Assembly: GCF_046736075.1 (NCBI RefSeq)
Contig: NZ_CP177163.1
Location: 1,984,001-2,048,000, forward strand
Source: Stenotrophomonas sp046736075
GTDB lineage: Bacteria; Pseudomonadota; Gammaproteobacteria; Xanthomonadales; Xanthomonadaceae
Direction: 5' to 3'
Length of the DNA: 64,000 nt
Positions 26,733 through 35,319 of this stretch are shown one piece after another; the stretch's first letter is position 1, and every line of letters starts with the position of its first letter. Position numbers and translations under genes: made by a program. The notes under the pieces are model-generated. The model did not search any database. It was not told where the DNA came from and saw only the letters and a program-made list of their open reading frames with translations.

Positions 26733-26825
26733 ATCCGACAGGAACATCTGGATCCCCCCTGTTCCGGCCCTGTCGGATGTCGGCACCCAAAACGCAGAAG
26801 GCCCCGCTCACGCGGGGCCTTTTGT
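26733..26825 (+). ncRNA. candidate small RNA ending at an intrinsic terminator
   Basis: In the 492-base gap before mnmG there is an interrupted hairpin (ATCCGACAG at 26733-26741 with CTGTCGGAT at 26770-26778, GGAACA pairing with TGTTCC inside, and a C-rich loop), followed 20 bases later by a strong terminator. No reading frame with coding character is present. A short structured RNA with an exposed C-run loop is possible. No clear sigma-70 promoter was found upstream, so the segment could instead be the tail of the lipoprotein transcript. Confidence 0.35.
26799..26823 (+). terminator. intrinsic terminator
   Basis: AAGGCCCCGC, a five-base loop and GCGGGGCCTT form a 10-base-pair stem, followed by TTTTG. 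It would end either the lipoprotein transcript that started before 26084 or the candidate small RNA. Confidence 0.85.
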
Positions 26826-26856
26826 CGTCTGGGGGGTCGGCGCGGGGCCGCAGAGG

Positions 26857-26893
26857 GAAAAAACAGGGCCGGCAGTCCCCCGACTACCGGCCC
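26857..26893 (-). terminator. leftward intrinsic terminator without an annotated leftward gene
   Basis: Read leftward, GGGCCGGTAGTC and GACTGCCGGCCC pair with one mismatch around a short G-loop (26866-26893), then comes TGTTTTTTC. The form is that of a factor-independent terminator. The next gene to the right, mnmG, is on the opposite strand, so any transcript ending here must start within about 26900-27115. Confidence 0.7.
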
Positions 26894-27019
26894 CTTCGCT
26901 TCCCCAGCGTGCGCGTAGACCGGCCCCTGTTCCAATTCCGGTCTGTCGTGCCAATGGCGCGTGCCACGATGGGTGCTATTGGGTTATCTGCAGAATGCGT
27001 GCCAACTTGAGGGTTATTT

Positions 27020-27048
27020 TTCGACCCGTGCCCGATTGGCGCTAAAAT
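27020..27048 (+). promoter_or_regulatory. probable mnmG promoter
   Basis: TTCGAC (-35) and TAAAAT (-10) are 17 bases apart in an AT-rich patch, 67 bases before the mnmG start. The -10 is close to consensus and the -35 is moderate. Confidence 0.5.
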
Positions 27049-27115
27049 CGCCACCCGTCCCCCCTCCCGGGGTGGATCCAGGCCCTCCGGCCCCGTCCCC
27101 CCGAGCCCCATCGCC

Positions 27116-29005
27116 ATGTCCGATTCCTTCCATCATCACGACGTCATCGTCATCGGCGGCGGCCATGCCGGCACCGAGGCCGCGCTGGCGGCCGCGCGCA
27201 GCGGGGCCCGCACCCTGCTGCTGACCCACAACGTGGAAACCATCGGCGCGATGAGCTGCAACCCGGCCATCGGCGGCATCGGCAAGGGCCACCTGGTCAA
27301 GGAGATCGACGCCCTGGGCGGGGCGATGGCGCACGCCGCCGACCGCGCCGGCATCCAGTGGCGCACCCTCAACGCCTCCAAGGGCCCGGCCGTGCGCGCC
27401 ACGCGCTGCCAGGCCGACCGCAACCTGTACCGCATGGCGGTGCGCGGGATGGTCGAAGCGCAGCCGAACCTGACCGTGTTCCAGGCGGCCGTGGACGACC
27501 TGGTGATCGAGGGCGACGCGGTTCGCGGCGCCATCACCCAGACCGGCCTGCGCTTCCATGCCAAGGCCGTGGTGCTGACCGCCGGCACCTTCCTGGCCGG
27601 CAAGATCCACGTCGGCCAGACCCAGTACGCGGCGGGCCGCATGGGCGATCCGCCGGCCACCACCCTGGCCGCGCGGCTGCGCGAGCGCCCGTTCGTGGTC
27701 GACCGGCTCAAGACCGGCACCCCGCCGCGCATCGACGGCCGCTCGCTGGACTACACGGTGATGGACGAGCAGCCCGGCGACGACCCGCGCCCGGTGATGT
27801 CCTTCCTTGGCGATGTGTCCGAGCACCCGGCCCAGGTCAGCTGCTGGATCACCCACACCAGCGAGCGTACCCACGAGATCATCCGCAGCGCGCTGCACCG
27901 CTCGCCGCTGTACAGCGGCCAGATCGAGGGCATCGGCCCGCGCTACTGCCCCTCCATCGAGGACAAGGTGGTGCGCTTCGCCGAGAAGGCCAGCCACCAG
28001 ATCTTCGTCGAGCCCGAAGGGCTGGACGTGGTGGAGATCTATCCCAACGGCATCTCCACCTCGCTGCCGTTCGACGTACAGCTCGAGCTGGTGCGCAGCA
28101 TCGCCGGCTTCGAGAACGCGCATATCACCCGGCCCGGCTACGCGATCGAATACGACTTCTTCGACCCGCGCGGCCTGAACAACACGCTGGAAACCAAGAG
28201 CGTGTCCGGCCTGTTCTTCGCCGGCCAGATCAACGGCACCACCGGTTACGAGGAGGCCGCCGCGCAGGGCCTGCTGGCCGGGCTCAATGCCGCACGCGCC
28301 TGCCGCGACGAAGCGGGCTGGTGCCCGCGTCGCGACGAAGCCTACCTGGGCGTGCTGGTGGATGATCTGATCACCCACGGCACCACCGAGCCGTACCGCA
28401 TGTTCACCAGCCGCGCCGAGTACCGCCTGCAGCTGCGCGAAGACAACGCCGACGTGCGCCTGACCGGCATCGGCCGCGAACTGGGCGTGGTGGACGACCG
28501 CCGCTGGGCGGCGTTCCAGACCAAACAGGAGGCCGTGGCCCGCGAGTCGGCACGCCTGCGGGCGCTGTGGGCGACCCCGGGCAATGCACTGGGCCGCGAA
28601 GTTGAAGCCACGCTGGGCGTGGCGGTCAGCCGCGAAACCAACGTGCTCGACCTGATCAAGCGTCCCGAACTGGATTACGCCACCCTGATGCAGGTGCCCT
28701 CGCTCGGCCCGGCGGTGGACGACCCCAAGGTGGCCGAGCAGGTCGAGATCGGGGTGAAGTACGCCGGCTACCTGGACCGCCAGCGCGAGGAGATCGAGCG
28801 CCAGCAGCGCCACGAAAACACCGCGATCGCCAGCGATTTCGACTATGCCGGCGTGCGCGGGCTGTCGGCCGAGGTGCAGCAGAAACTCGAACGCGTGCGC
28901 CCGCAGACCATCGGCCAGGCCCAGCGCATCCCCGGCATGACCCCGGCGGCGATCTCGCTGCTGCTGGTGCACCTGGAGCGCGCACGCCGCAGCCGCGTGG
29001 CGTGA
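27116..29005 (+). CDS. mnmG: tRNA uridine-5-carboxymethylaminomethyl modification enzyme MnmG
   Basis: A 629-residue FAD protein (also called GidA) that, with MnmE, modifies U34 of certain tRNAs. It shows the FAD motif VIVIGGGHAGTEAALAAA, SCNPAIGGIGKGHLVKEIDA, GTFLAGKIHVG, RLKTGTPPRIDGRSLDY and the C-terminal ALSGLTP-like region LRPQ-like KLERVRPQTIGQAQRIPGMT. Length equals the family standard. mnmE is not in the window. A probable promoter lies directly upstream. Confidence 0.97.
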   Translation: MSDSFHHHDVIVIGGGHAGTEAALAAARSGARTLLLTHNVETIGAMSCNPAIGGIGKGHLVKEIDALGGAMAHAADRAGIQWRTLNASKGPAVRATRCQADRNLYRMAVRGMVEAQPNLTVFQAAVDDLVIEGDAVRGAITQTGLRFHAKAVVLTAGTFLAGKIHVGQTQYAAGRMGDPPATTLAARLRERPFVVDRLKTGTPPRIDGRSLDYTVMDEQPGDDPRPVMSFLGDVSEHPAQVSCWITHTSERTHEIIRSALHRSPLYSGQIEGIGPRYCPSIEDKVVRFAEKASHQIFVEPEGLDVVEIYPNGISTSLPFDVQLELVRSIAGFENAHITRPGYAIEYDFFDPRGLNNTLETKSVSGLFFAGQINGTTGYEEAAAQGLLAGLNAARACRDEAGWCPRRDEAYLGVLVDDLITHGTTEPYRMFTSRAEYRLQLREDNADVRLTGIGRELGVVDDRRWAAFQTKQEAVARESARLRALWATPGNALGREVEATLGVAVSRETNVLDLIKRPELDYATLMQVPSLGPAVDDPKVAEQVEIGVKYAGYLDRQREEIERQQRHENTAIASDFDYAGVRGLSAEVQQKLERVRPQTIGQAQRIPGMTPAAISLLLVHLERARRSRVA

Positions 29006-29096
29006 CGCGCCACCGGCGTGCACACGCCGGGAGCGGAAAGGCCACGCGGTATCATGCCGATGCACCCACCGTGGCGTGCGATTGCCTGGAGACCAC

Positions 29097-29627
29097 GTGA
29101 GCCCGATCCGCCCCTTCCTCGACAAACTGCCGGTGCTCGGCGAGCGCTGCTATATCGACCCGGCCTGCACTCTGATCGGCGATGTGGTGCTGGGCGATGA
29201 CGTCTCGGTGTGGCCGGGCACGGTGATCCGGGGCGACGTCAACTACGTGCGCATCGGCGCGCGCAGCAACATCCAGGACGGCACCATCATCCATGTGAGC
29301 CACCACAGCCCGTTCAACATGGGGGGCTATCCCACCCTGATCGGCGAAGGCGTCACGGTGGGCCACGGCACCATCATCCATGCCTGCACCATCGGCGATT
29401 ACAGCCTGATCGGCATGGGCGCGTGCATTCTCGACGGCGCCGAAGTGAAGACCCACGGCTTCCTGGGTGCCGGTGCGGTGCTCGGGCCGGGCAAGGTGGT
29501 TGGCGAGGGCGAGCTGTGGCTCGGCAATCCGGCACGGTTGGCGCGCCCGCTGCGCGACAAGGAGATCGAGGCGCTGCACTACTCGGCCGACCACTACGTG
29601 CGGTTGAAGGACCAGTACCTGGCCTGA
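29097..29627 (+). CDS. gamma-carbonic anhydrase-like hexapeptide-repeat protein
   Basis: A 176-residue left-handed beta-helix protein of the YrdA/PaaY/gamma-CA group. Repeats such as VWPGTVIRGDVNYVRIGARS, IQDGTIIHV, VGHGTIIHACTIGDYSLIGM and the metal-binding histidines (SHHSP, VGHGTIIHAC) are visible. The start is a GTG at 29097 preceded by GGAGA. Such proteins are zinc-bound homotrimers; carbonic anhydrase activity is not certain. It follows mnmG by 91 bases. Confidence 0.88.
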   Translation: MSPIRPFLDKLPVLGERCYIDPACTLIGDVVLGDDVSVWPGTVIRGDVNYVRIGARSNIQDGTIIHVSHHSPFNMGGYPTLIGEGVTVGHGTIIHACTIGDYSLIGMGACILDGAEVKTHGFLGAGAVLGPGKVVGEGELWLGNPARLARPLRDKEIEALHYSADHYVRLKDQYLA

Positions 29628-29819
29628 TCGCGACGCGCGCTGTCGGCGGGCGTTCGCCGTTCCGGCCATCGCTGGGCATCGGCGGTCGCGCACGGTAAAG
29701 TCCTCAGCCGACCAGGACGCAGTCGAGAACCGCATGCCCGTGCAGGCAGCCGACCGGAGAGGATTCCGGCATTCCGCCTTCCACCACTGTCGAGCCATGC
29801 CCCGCCGGTGCGCGCGCCG

Positions 29820-30509
29820 ATGAGCGTGCCGATGCTGGACACCTACCGTGAAGTGATCACCCCCGAAGGTGTGCCACTGCACCTGCCGGCCGCCGGCCCA
29901 TTGCCGCGCGCGCTGGCCTGGGCGATCGACTTCGCCATCCGCCTCGGCGCGCTGTCGGCGATGAGCGTTCCGCTGGCCTTCCTTGGCGACTTCGGCCAGG
30001 GCCTGTACCTCGGGCTGTTGTTTCTGATGTTCTGGGCCTACACCATCGTGCAGGAAGCACTGTGGGGCCAGACCATCGGCAAGCGCGCGATGGGCCTGCG
30101 CGTAGTCGCGCAGGACGGCGCACCGGTGGGCTGGATGGCCGCCATCACCCGCAACCTGCTGCGCACCGTGGACATGCTGCCGTTCGGCTACGCGCTGGGC
30201 CTGCTGTCTTGCCTGTTCGACGCGCACGGCCGGCGGCTGGGCGACATGGTGGCGCGTACCGTGGTGATTCACGTCAGCACGCCCCCGGATGGCGGCACCC
30301 TGGCCATCGACAGCGTGCTGCCGCCGCCGCAGCCGCTGCAGCCGGCGGAACAGGCCGCATTGATCGCGTTCGCCGAACGCGCACCGCGCCTGCCCGGCCC
30401 GCGCCAGCAGGAACTGGCCGGACTGCTGGCGCCGTTGAGCGGCGGCCACGGCCAGGTGGGCGTGCTGCGCCTGTATGCGATGGCCAACTGGCTGCTGGGG
30501 CGCCGATGA
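29820..30509 (+). CDS. RDD-family membrane protein
   Basis: A 229-residue membrane protein with the RDD signature: PRALAWAIDFAIRLGAL in helix 1, EALWGQTIGKRAMGLRVV in the middle and HGRRLGDMVARTVVIHV near the end of the domain. The C-terminal 80 residues are cytoplasmic and Ala/Pro-rich. It is the first of six genes (29820-36614) that overlap or adjoin, a common set with SpoIIM, DUF4129, DUF4350, MoxR and DUF58 proteins. The start at MSVPMLDTYRE is taken; a second ATG at 29832 is possible. The role of the set is unknown; envelope assembly or stress is suspected. Confidence 0.85.
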   Translation: MSVPMLDTYREVITPEGVPLHLPAAGPLPRALAWAIDFAIRLGALSAMSVPLAFLGDFGQGLYLGLLFLMFWAYTIVQEALWGQTIGKRAMGLRVVAQDGAPVGWMAAITRNLLRTVDMLPFGYALGLLSCLFDAHGRRLGDMVARTVVIHVSTPPDGGTLAIDSVLPPPQPLQPAEQAALIAFAERAPRLPGPRQQELAGLLAPLSGGHGQVGVLRLYAMANWLLGRR

Positions 30510-31498
30510 AGCAGGAACAGTTCGTCGCCCGGTATCAGCCCGAATGGCAGGCGCTGGAGCGCTGGATGGCGATCCGCGGCCGCGATCCGCGTCGTGCGCG
30601 GCGTACCCCTGAACCGGCTGGCCTGGACGATGCGGACATGCCGCAGCGCTACCGCCGCCTGTGCCAGCAGTTGGCGCTGGCGCGCAGGCGCGGCTACAGC
30701 CCGCAGCTGGTGGCACGCCTGCAGTCGCTCATGCAGCAGGGCCACGGCGTGCTCTACCGCACGCCCGCACCGCGCTGGCGGCGCGCGGTGGAGTTCCTCT
30801 TCGCCGACTTCCCGCAGCTGGTGCGCAGCCAGGCCCGCGCGATGTGGGTGGCCACCGCCGTGTTCGTGATCCCGCTGGTGGGCACCTTCGTGGCGCTGCA
30901 ATGGCATCCCGAGCTGATCCATCTGCTGCTGGGCAACGCCGAGATCGCCCGCATGGAGAGCATGTACGACCCGTCATCGCCCCACTTGGGACGCGACAGC
31001 GGTACCGACTGGATGATGTTCGGCTACTACATCATGAACAACATCAGCATCGGGCTGCGTACCTTCGCCAGTGGCCTGCTGGCGGGCGTGGGCACCCTGC
31101 TGGTGCTGATGTTCAACGGCCTGACCATCGGCGCGGTTGCCGGCCACCTGCAGCACATCGGCCACGGCGATCCCTTCTGGCGCTTTGTGGTCGGCCACGG
31201 CGCGTTCGAGCTCACCGCGATCGTGATCGCCGGTGGCGCCGGCCTGCAGCTGGGCATGAAACTGCTGGCGCCCGGCCGACGACGGCGCATCGACGCGCTG
31301 GTCGAGGGCGGCGTGATCGGCGCCCGGCTGTGCCTGGGCGTCGCCGCGATGCTGCTGGTGGCCGCCTTCATCGAGGCGTTCTGGTCGTCCATCGCCGCAG
31401 TGCCGGCCTGGGGCAAGTACAGCGTGGCCGCCGTGTTGTGGACGCTGGTGCTGCTGTGGCTGTGGCGCGGTGGACGCGGAGGTGCGCGTGCGGATTGA
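30506..31498 (+). CDS. stage II sporulation protein M-like membrane protein (DUF95)
   Basis: A 330-residue protein with a long N-terminal cytoplasmic part (KQEQFVARYQPEWQALERWM) and about five membrane helices, including FASGLLAGVGTLLVLMFNGL and FVVGHGAFELTAIVIAGGAG, which match the SpoIIM/DUF95 family. In non-sporulating bacteria its role is unknown. The ATG overlaps the stop of the RDD gene in ATGA. It forms, with its neighbours, a conserved MoxR-associated operon. Confidence 0.87.
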   Translation: MKQEQFVARYQPEWQALERWMAIRGRDPRRARRTPEPAGLDDADMPQRYRRLCQQLALARRRGYSPQLVARLQSLMQQGHGVLYRTPAPRWRRAVEFLFADFPQLVRSQARAMWVATAVFVIPLVGTFVALQWHPELIHLLLGNAEIARMESMYDPSSPHLGRDSGTDWMMFGYYIMNNISIGLRTFASGLLAGVGTLLVLMFNGLTIGAVAGHLQHIGHGDPFWRFVVGHGAFELTAIVIAGGAGLQLGMKLLAPGRRRRIDALVEGGVIGARLCLGVAAMLLVAAFIEAFWSSIAAVPAWGKYSVAAVLWTLVLLWLWRGGRGGARAD

Positions 31499-33134
31499 CC
31501 AGCTCAATGTGGTCCTGCGCGCGCGCTCGGGCTGGGAGGCGATGGAGCTGGGCACGGCGTTGGTGCGCCGGCATGCCCTGGCGATCTGGAAACCCTGGCT
31601 GCTGCTGGCGCTGCCGGTGTTCGTGGTGCTCAATGCACTGGCCTGGTGGACCGATGCCTTCGCGTTGGCGTGGCTGGCGATGTGGTGGCTCAAACCGCTG
31701 TTCGAGCGCGTGGCGCTGTATGTGATCTCGCGCGGTGTGTTCGGCGATACGCCCGGCACCCTCGACACGCTGCGCGCACAGCGGCACTGGGGCTGGCAGG
31801 GCTTCTGGGGGTACCTGGGCTGGCGCCGGCCGAGCCCGATGCGCACGGTGATGCTGCCGGTCAACCTGCTCGAAGGCGCCGATCCGGTGCATCGCCGCGA
31901 GCGCCGCCGCGCGATCCTCAATGGCACGCTCGGCCACAGCCTGATGCTGACCCTGGTGGCAATGACGTTCGAGGCGGTGCTGGTGGTCGGCGCCATCGCC
32001 GGGGTGTTCATGCTGGTGCCGTTCGAACTGCTGCCCGATTCGTGGCGCGCGGCCTGGGCGATGGTGGGTGAGGACATGCCCGCCTGGGCCAGGCTGTGCG
32101 TCAACCTGCTGTGCTTCGCGGCCGCCACGCTGATCGGACCGTTCCATGTGGGCGCCGGCTTCGGGCTGTACCTCAACCGCCGCACGGAGATGGAAGCCTG
32201 GGATGTGGAGATCGCCTTCCGACGCCTGCGCGAGCGCCTGCGCCAGGCCGCGCCGCTGCTGATGCTGGCGCTGGTGCTGGCGTGGCCGGCCGGCGTGCTG
32301 CATGCCCAGCAGACAGTCCCCACCGACACGGTCGACGACAGCGCGGCCGAGATGGACGCAACCGGGGACGACACCGACGCACAGGCGGCGCAGGTCCGCG
32401 AGCGCATCCAGAAGCGCCGCGAGGGCGGGCGGACCCCGCCGCGCGACGCACCGTCGATCTTCGGCAACGAGCCGGTGGACACCGCCGGATTCCGCCAGGC
32501 GGTTGAGCGCGCCTACGAGGACCCGCTGCAGCATCCGACACGCACCATCACCGAATGGCAGCGCATTCCCGACGACGCCGCGGACAAGAAGAAGAAAAAG
32601 GAACTGGATGCCCACCCGACCGAACGCAGCGCACGGGCGAAAGCGGCGGCACAGTGGTCGGCGCAGATCGCAGAATGGGGTCTGTGGGTGTTCGTCGGCG
32701 TGCTGCTGGTGATCCTGCTGCTGACCGCACGACGTTGGCTGCCGTGGCTGCGCGGCAGTGGGCGGCGCCGGCGCGAGGAGGCCAAACCCGTCATCGAGGA
32801 GGCCATCACCCTGCCCGATGTGGTGCCGCCGGACGTGGCGACACGCGCGCGCGCACTGTGGCAGCAGGGGCGTCCGCGCCAGGCGCTGGCGCTGCTGTAC
32901 CGGGCCAGCGTGGACAGCATGAGCGACCGTGCGCAGGTCAGCCTGCCGCCCGGCGCCACCGAAGCGCAGTGCCTGCGCGCGGCGCGGCGCATGCCGGACG
33001 AGAATGACCGCACGGCGTTCGCACGCATCGTGCGGGTCTGGCAGTACGCGGCGTATGCCGGCCGTCTGCCCGATGATGCCGAGTTCGATGCGCTGGCCGG
33101 CAGCCTGCGCGAGCAGTTCCGGTGGCAGGAATGA
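31488..33134 (+). CDS. DUF4129-type membrane protein
   Basis: A 548-residue protein with several N-terminal membrane helices (about residues 25-290), an acidic/charged periplasmic-type region (TDTVDDSAAEMDATGDDTDA), another helix (WGLWVFVGVLLVILLLTA, about 400-420) and a C-terminal DUF4129-like domain (ALWQQGRPRQALALLYRASV). A GTG at 31488 preceded by GGAGG is the best start and overlaps the end of the preceding gene by 11 bases; GTGs at 31470 and 31482 are alternatives. Function is unknown; it belongs to the MoxR-associated set. Confidence 0.82.
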   Translation: MRIDQLNVVLRARSGWEAMELGTALVRRHALAIWKPWLLLALPVFVVLNALAWWTDAFALAWLAMWWLKPLFERVALYVISRGVFGDTPGTLDTLRAQRHWGWQGFWGYLGWRRPSPMRTVMLPVNLLEGADPVHRRERRRAILNGTLGHSLMLTLVAMTFEAVLVVGAIAGVFMLVPFELLPDSWRAAWAMVGEDMPAWARLCVNLLCFAAATLIGPFHVGAGFGLYLNRRTEMEAWDVEIAFRRLRERLRQAAPLLMLALVLAWPAGVLHAQQTVPTDTVDDSAAEMDATGDDTDAQAAQVRERIQKRREGGRTPPRDAPSIFGNEPVDTAGFRQAVERAYEDPLQHPTRTITEWQRIPDDAADKKKKKELDAHPTERSARAKAAAQWSAQIAEWGLWVFVGVLLVILLLTARRWLPWLRGSGRRRREEAKPVIEEAITLPDVVPPDVATRARALWQQGRPRQALALLYRASVDSMSDRAQVSLPPGATEAQCLRAARRMPDENDRTAFARIVRVWQYAAYAGRLPDDAEFDALAGSLREQFRWQE

Positions 33135-34309
33135 GTACACGCCTGCGCTGGCTGCTCGCGGTGGCCCTGCTGCTGGTCGTGGCGGTGCCGCTGACCATCC
33201 TGTTCCTGCGCACGCATGAACGCGTCACGCGCGTGGAGACGCTGCCGCCGCAGGGCGAAGCGCGCTACAACCCGCTGTACGTGCTCGGCCAGGCGCTGCG
33301 CGCCGACGGCGTGGAGGCGAGTGCGCGGCCGCGCCTGGACCTGGCTGCGATGGCGCTGCAGCCGCACGATACCGTGGTGCTGCTGCAGGACAGTGCCGTG
33401 CTGCCGCCGACCACGGCGCGCGCACTGCTGGACTGGGTCGAGCGCGGCGGTCACCTGATCGTGCGTACCCCGCCGATGCCGCCTGCCGAGCTTGACGGGA
33501 ACGGACCGCTGCTGGAGATGCTGGGGGTGGACAGCACTACCCAGGGCAGCCAGTGTGCGCCGTTCGACGTGGCCGACAATCCCGGCCACATCGAGTTCTG
33601 CCGGGGCCGTCGTTTCGATGTGCAGCCGCCGGACGGCACCCGCATCACGCGTCAATGGGGCGATGACGCGCACGGCCAGGTGTTCGTGCGCCTCGGCCGT
33701 GCCGGGGGCACGGTGGACGTGCTGGCCGACCTGGATTTCATGCTCAACGCCGCGGCCATCGGCGGTGGCGGCTTCGATCCCACATCGGGTGTGGACGGCC
33801 TGCACGACAAGGCCCACCGCGATCTCACCCGCTACGTGCTTGCGCCCAACTACGGCAAGGGCACCGTCTGGCTGGTGTACGGCACGCGCCCGCCGTCGCT
33901 GTGGCAGCGCGTGTTCCATGACGGCTGGCCGGTGTGGGTGCCGTTGCTGCTGGCGCTGTTCGGCTGGCTGTGGCTGCGCGCGCAACGCATGGGCAGCCTG
34001 CTGCCCTCGCCCGCGGTGGAACGCCGCTCGCTGCTCGAACATGTCCGCGCCAGCGGCGAACACCTGCTTCGCTACGGCAAAGCGCCGCTGCTGTACGACG
34101 CCGTGCGGCAGGCCTTCCTCAACCGCCTGCGCCGCCGTGCACCCACCGCTGCCGCGCTGGGAGGCGATGCCCAGGTCCACGCCATCGCCACCCTGCTGCA
34201 GTGGTCACACGACCGCGTCCGCACCGCTCTGCAGCCGCCCGCTGCCCACGACGTCGCCGGCCTGCGCGACCGCATCCGCCTGCTGATCCAGATGAGAAAC
34301 CTGCTATGA
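33131..34309 (+). CDS. DUF4350 membrane-anchored protein
   Basis: A 392-residue protein with an N-terminal membrane helix (LAVALLLVVAVPLTILFL), an extracytoplasmic domain (RYNPLYVLGQALRADGVEA, DTVVLLQDSAVLPPTTARAL, LDWVERGGHLIV) typical of DUF4350, a second helix (VPLLLALFGWLWLRA) and a cytoplasmic C-terminus. The DUF4350 fold is related to a class of glutamine-amidotransferase-like domains. Start and stop overlap both neighbours in ATGA. Function is unknown. Confidence 0.85.
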   Translation: MSTRLRWLLAVALLLVVAVPLTILFLRTHERVTRVETLPPQGEARYNPLYVLGQALRADGVEASARPRLDLAAMALQPHDTVVLLQDSAVLPPTTARALLDWVERGGHLIVRTPPMPPAELDGNGPLLEMLGVDSTTQGSQCAPFDVADNPGHIEFCRGRRFDVQPPDGTRITRQWGDDAHGQVFVRLGRAGGTVDVLADLDFMLNAAAIGGGGFDPTSGVDGLHDKAHRDLTRYVLAPNYGKGTVWLVYGTRPPSLWQRVFHDGWPVWVPLLLALFGWLWLRAQRMGSLLPSPAVERRSLLEHVRASGEHLLRYGKAPLLYDAVRQAFLNRLRRRAPTAAALGGDAQVHAIATLLQWSHDRVRTALQPPAAHDVAGLRDRIRLLIQMRNLL

Positions 34310-35319
34310 CCGATCCCATCGCTTCCACGCCGCCGTCCCTCGATGCCTCACCTGCCACTGTGCCCGGCACGTCGCTGATCGACCGCGTCGACGCCGTGCG
34401 CGACGCGGTCGGCCGCGCGTTCATCGGCCAGTCCGATGTGCTCGACCAGATCCTGATCGCATTGCTGGCCGGTGGCCATGTGCTGATCGAAGGCGTGCCC
34501 GGCCTGGGCAAGACCCTGCTGGTGCGTGCGCTGGCCCAGGCGCTGGAGCTGGACTACGGCCGCGTGCAGTTCACCCCGGACCTGATGCCCAGCGACGTCA
34601 GCGGCCATGCGGTGTACGACCCGAAGACCGAGAGCTTCAAGATCCGCCGCGGCCCGGTGTTCACCAACCTGCTGCTGGCCGATGAAATCAACCGCGCGCC
34701 GGCCAAGACCCAGTCGGCCCTGCTGGAAGTGATGCAGGAAGGCCAGGTCACCATCGAGGGCAAGGCGTTCACGCTGTCGCCGCCGTTCCTGGCCCTGGCC
34801 ACGCAGAACCCGGTGGAGCAGGAAGGCACCTATCCCCTGCCCGAGGCGCAGCTGGACCGTTTCCTGCTCAAGGTGATCATCGATTACCCGCAGCTGGAAG
34901 ACGAAAAGCGCATGGTCGATGCGATCACCACCGGCCGCAGCGCCGGCGATTTCGATCTGTCGCGGGTACCGCGCGTGCTCGGCGCGGCCGATGTGGTGGA
35001 ACTGCAGCGGGCCACCGCAGCGATCACCGTGGACCCCGAAGTGATCGACTATGCGGTGCGCATCGTTGCCGCCACGCGCCAGTGGCCGGGTATCGCGCTC
35101 GGCGCCGGCCCGCGCGGCAGCATCGCGCTGGTACGTGCCGCGCGCGCCCAGGCGGTGCTGTCCGGGCGCGATTTCGTCACCCCCGATGATGTCCGCGACA
35201 TCGCCAAGCCCGCCCTGCGTCACCGCATCGCGCTGGCCCCCGAACTGCAGATCGAAGGGCAGTCCGCCGACGACGCGCTGGGCGCGCTGCTGGCCAAGGT
35301 GGAAGCGCCGCGCAAATGA
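34306..35319 (+). CDS. MoxR-family AAA+ ATPase
   Basis: A 337-residue AAA+ ATPase: Walker A GVPGLGKTLLVRAL, Walker B LLLADEINRAPAKTQSALLE, sensor 1 LATQNPVEQEGTYPLPEAQL and a C-terminal lid (GPRGSIALVRAARAQAVL). MoxR proteins are thought to act as chaperones that assemble or activate partner complexes, often with DUF58 and von Willebrand A proteins, both of which fits the following gene. Translationally coupled to its neighbours through ATGA overlaps. Confidence 0.93.
   Translation: MTDPIASTPPSLDASPATVPGTSLIDRVDAVRDAVGRAFIGQSDVLDQILIALLAGGHVLIEGVPGLGKTLLVRALAQALELDYGRVQFTPDLMPSDVSGHAVYDPKTESFKIRRGPVFTNLLLADEINRAPAKTQSALLEVMQEGQVTIEGKAFTLSPPFLALATQNPVEQEGTYPLPEAQLDRFLLKVIIDYPQLEDEKRMVDAITTGRSAGDFDLSRVPRVLGAADVVELQRATAAITVDPEVIDYAVRIVAATRQWPGIALGAGPRGSIALVRAARAQAVLSGRDFVTPDDVRDIAKPALRHRIALAPELQIEGQSADDALGALLAKVEAPRK

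Noticed and set aside
29052..30716. Open frame of 554 codons antisense to the gamma-CA and RDD genes
   Set aside because: Motif-free shadow frame; the other strand has coherent families and coupled starts.
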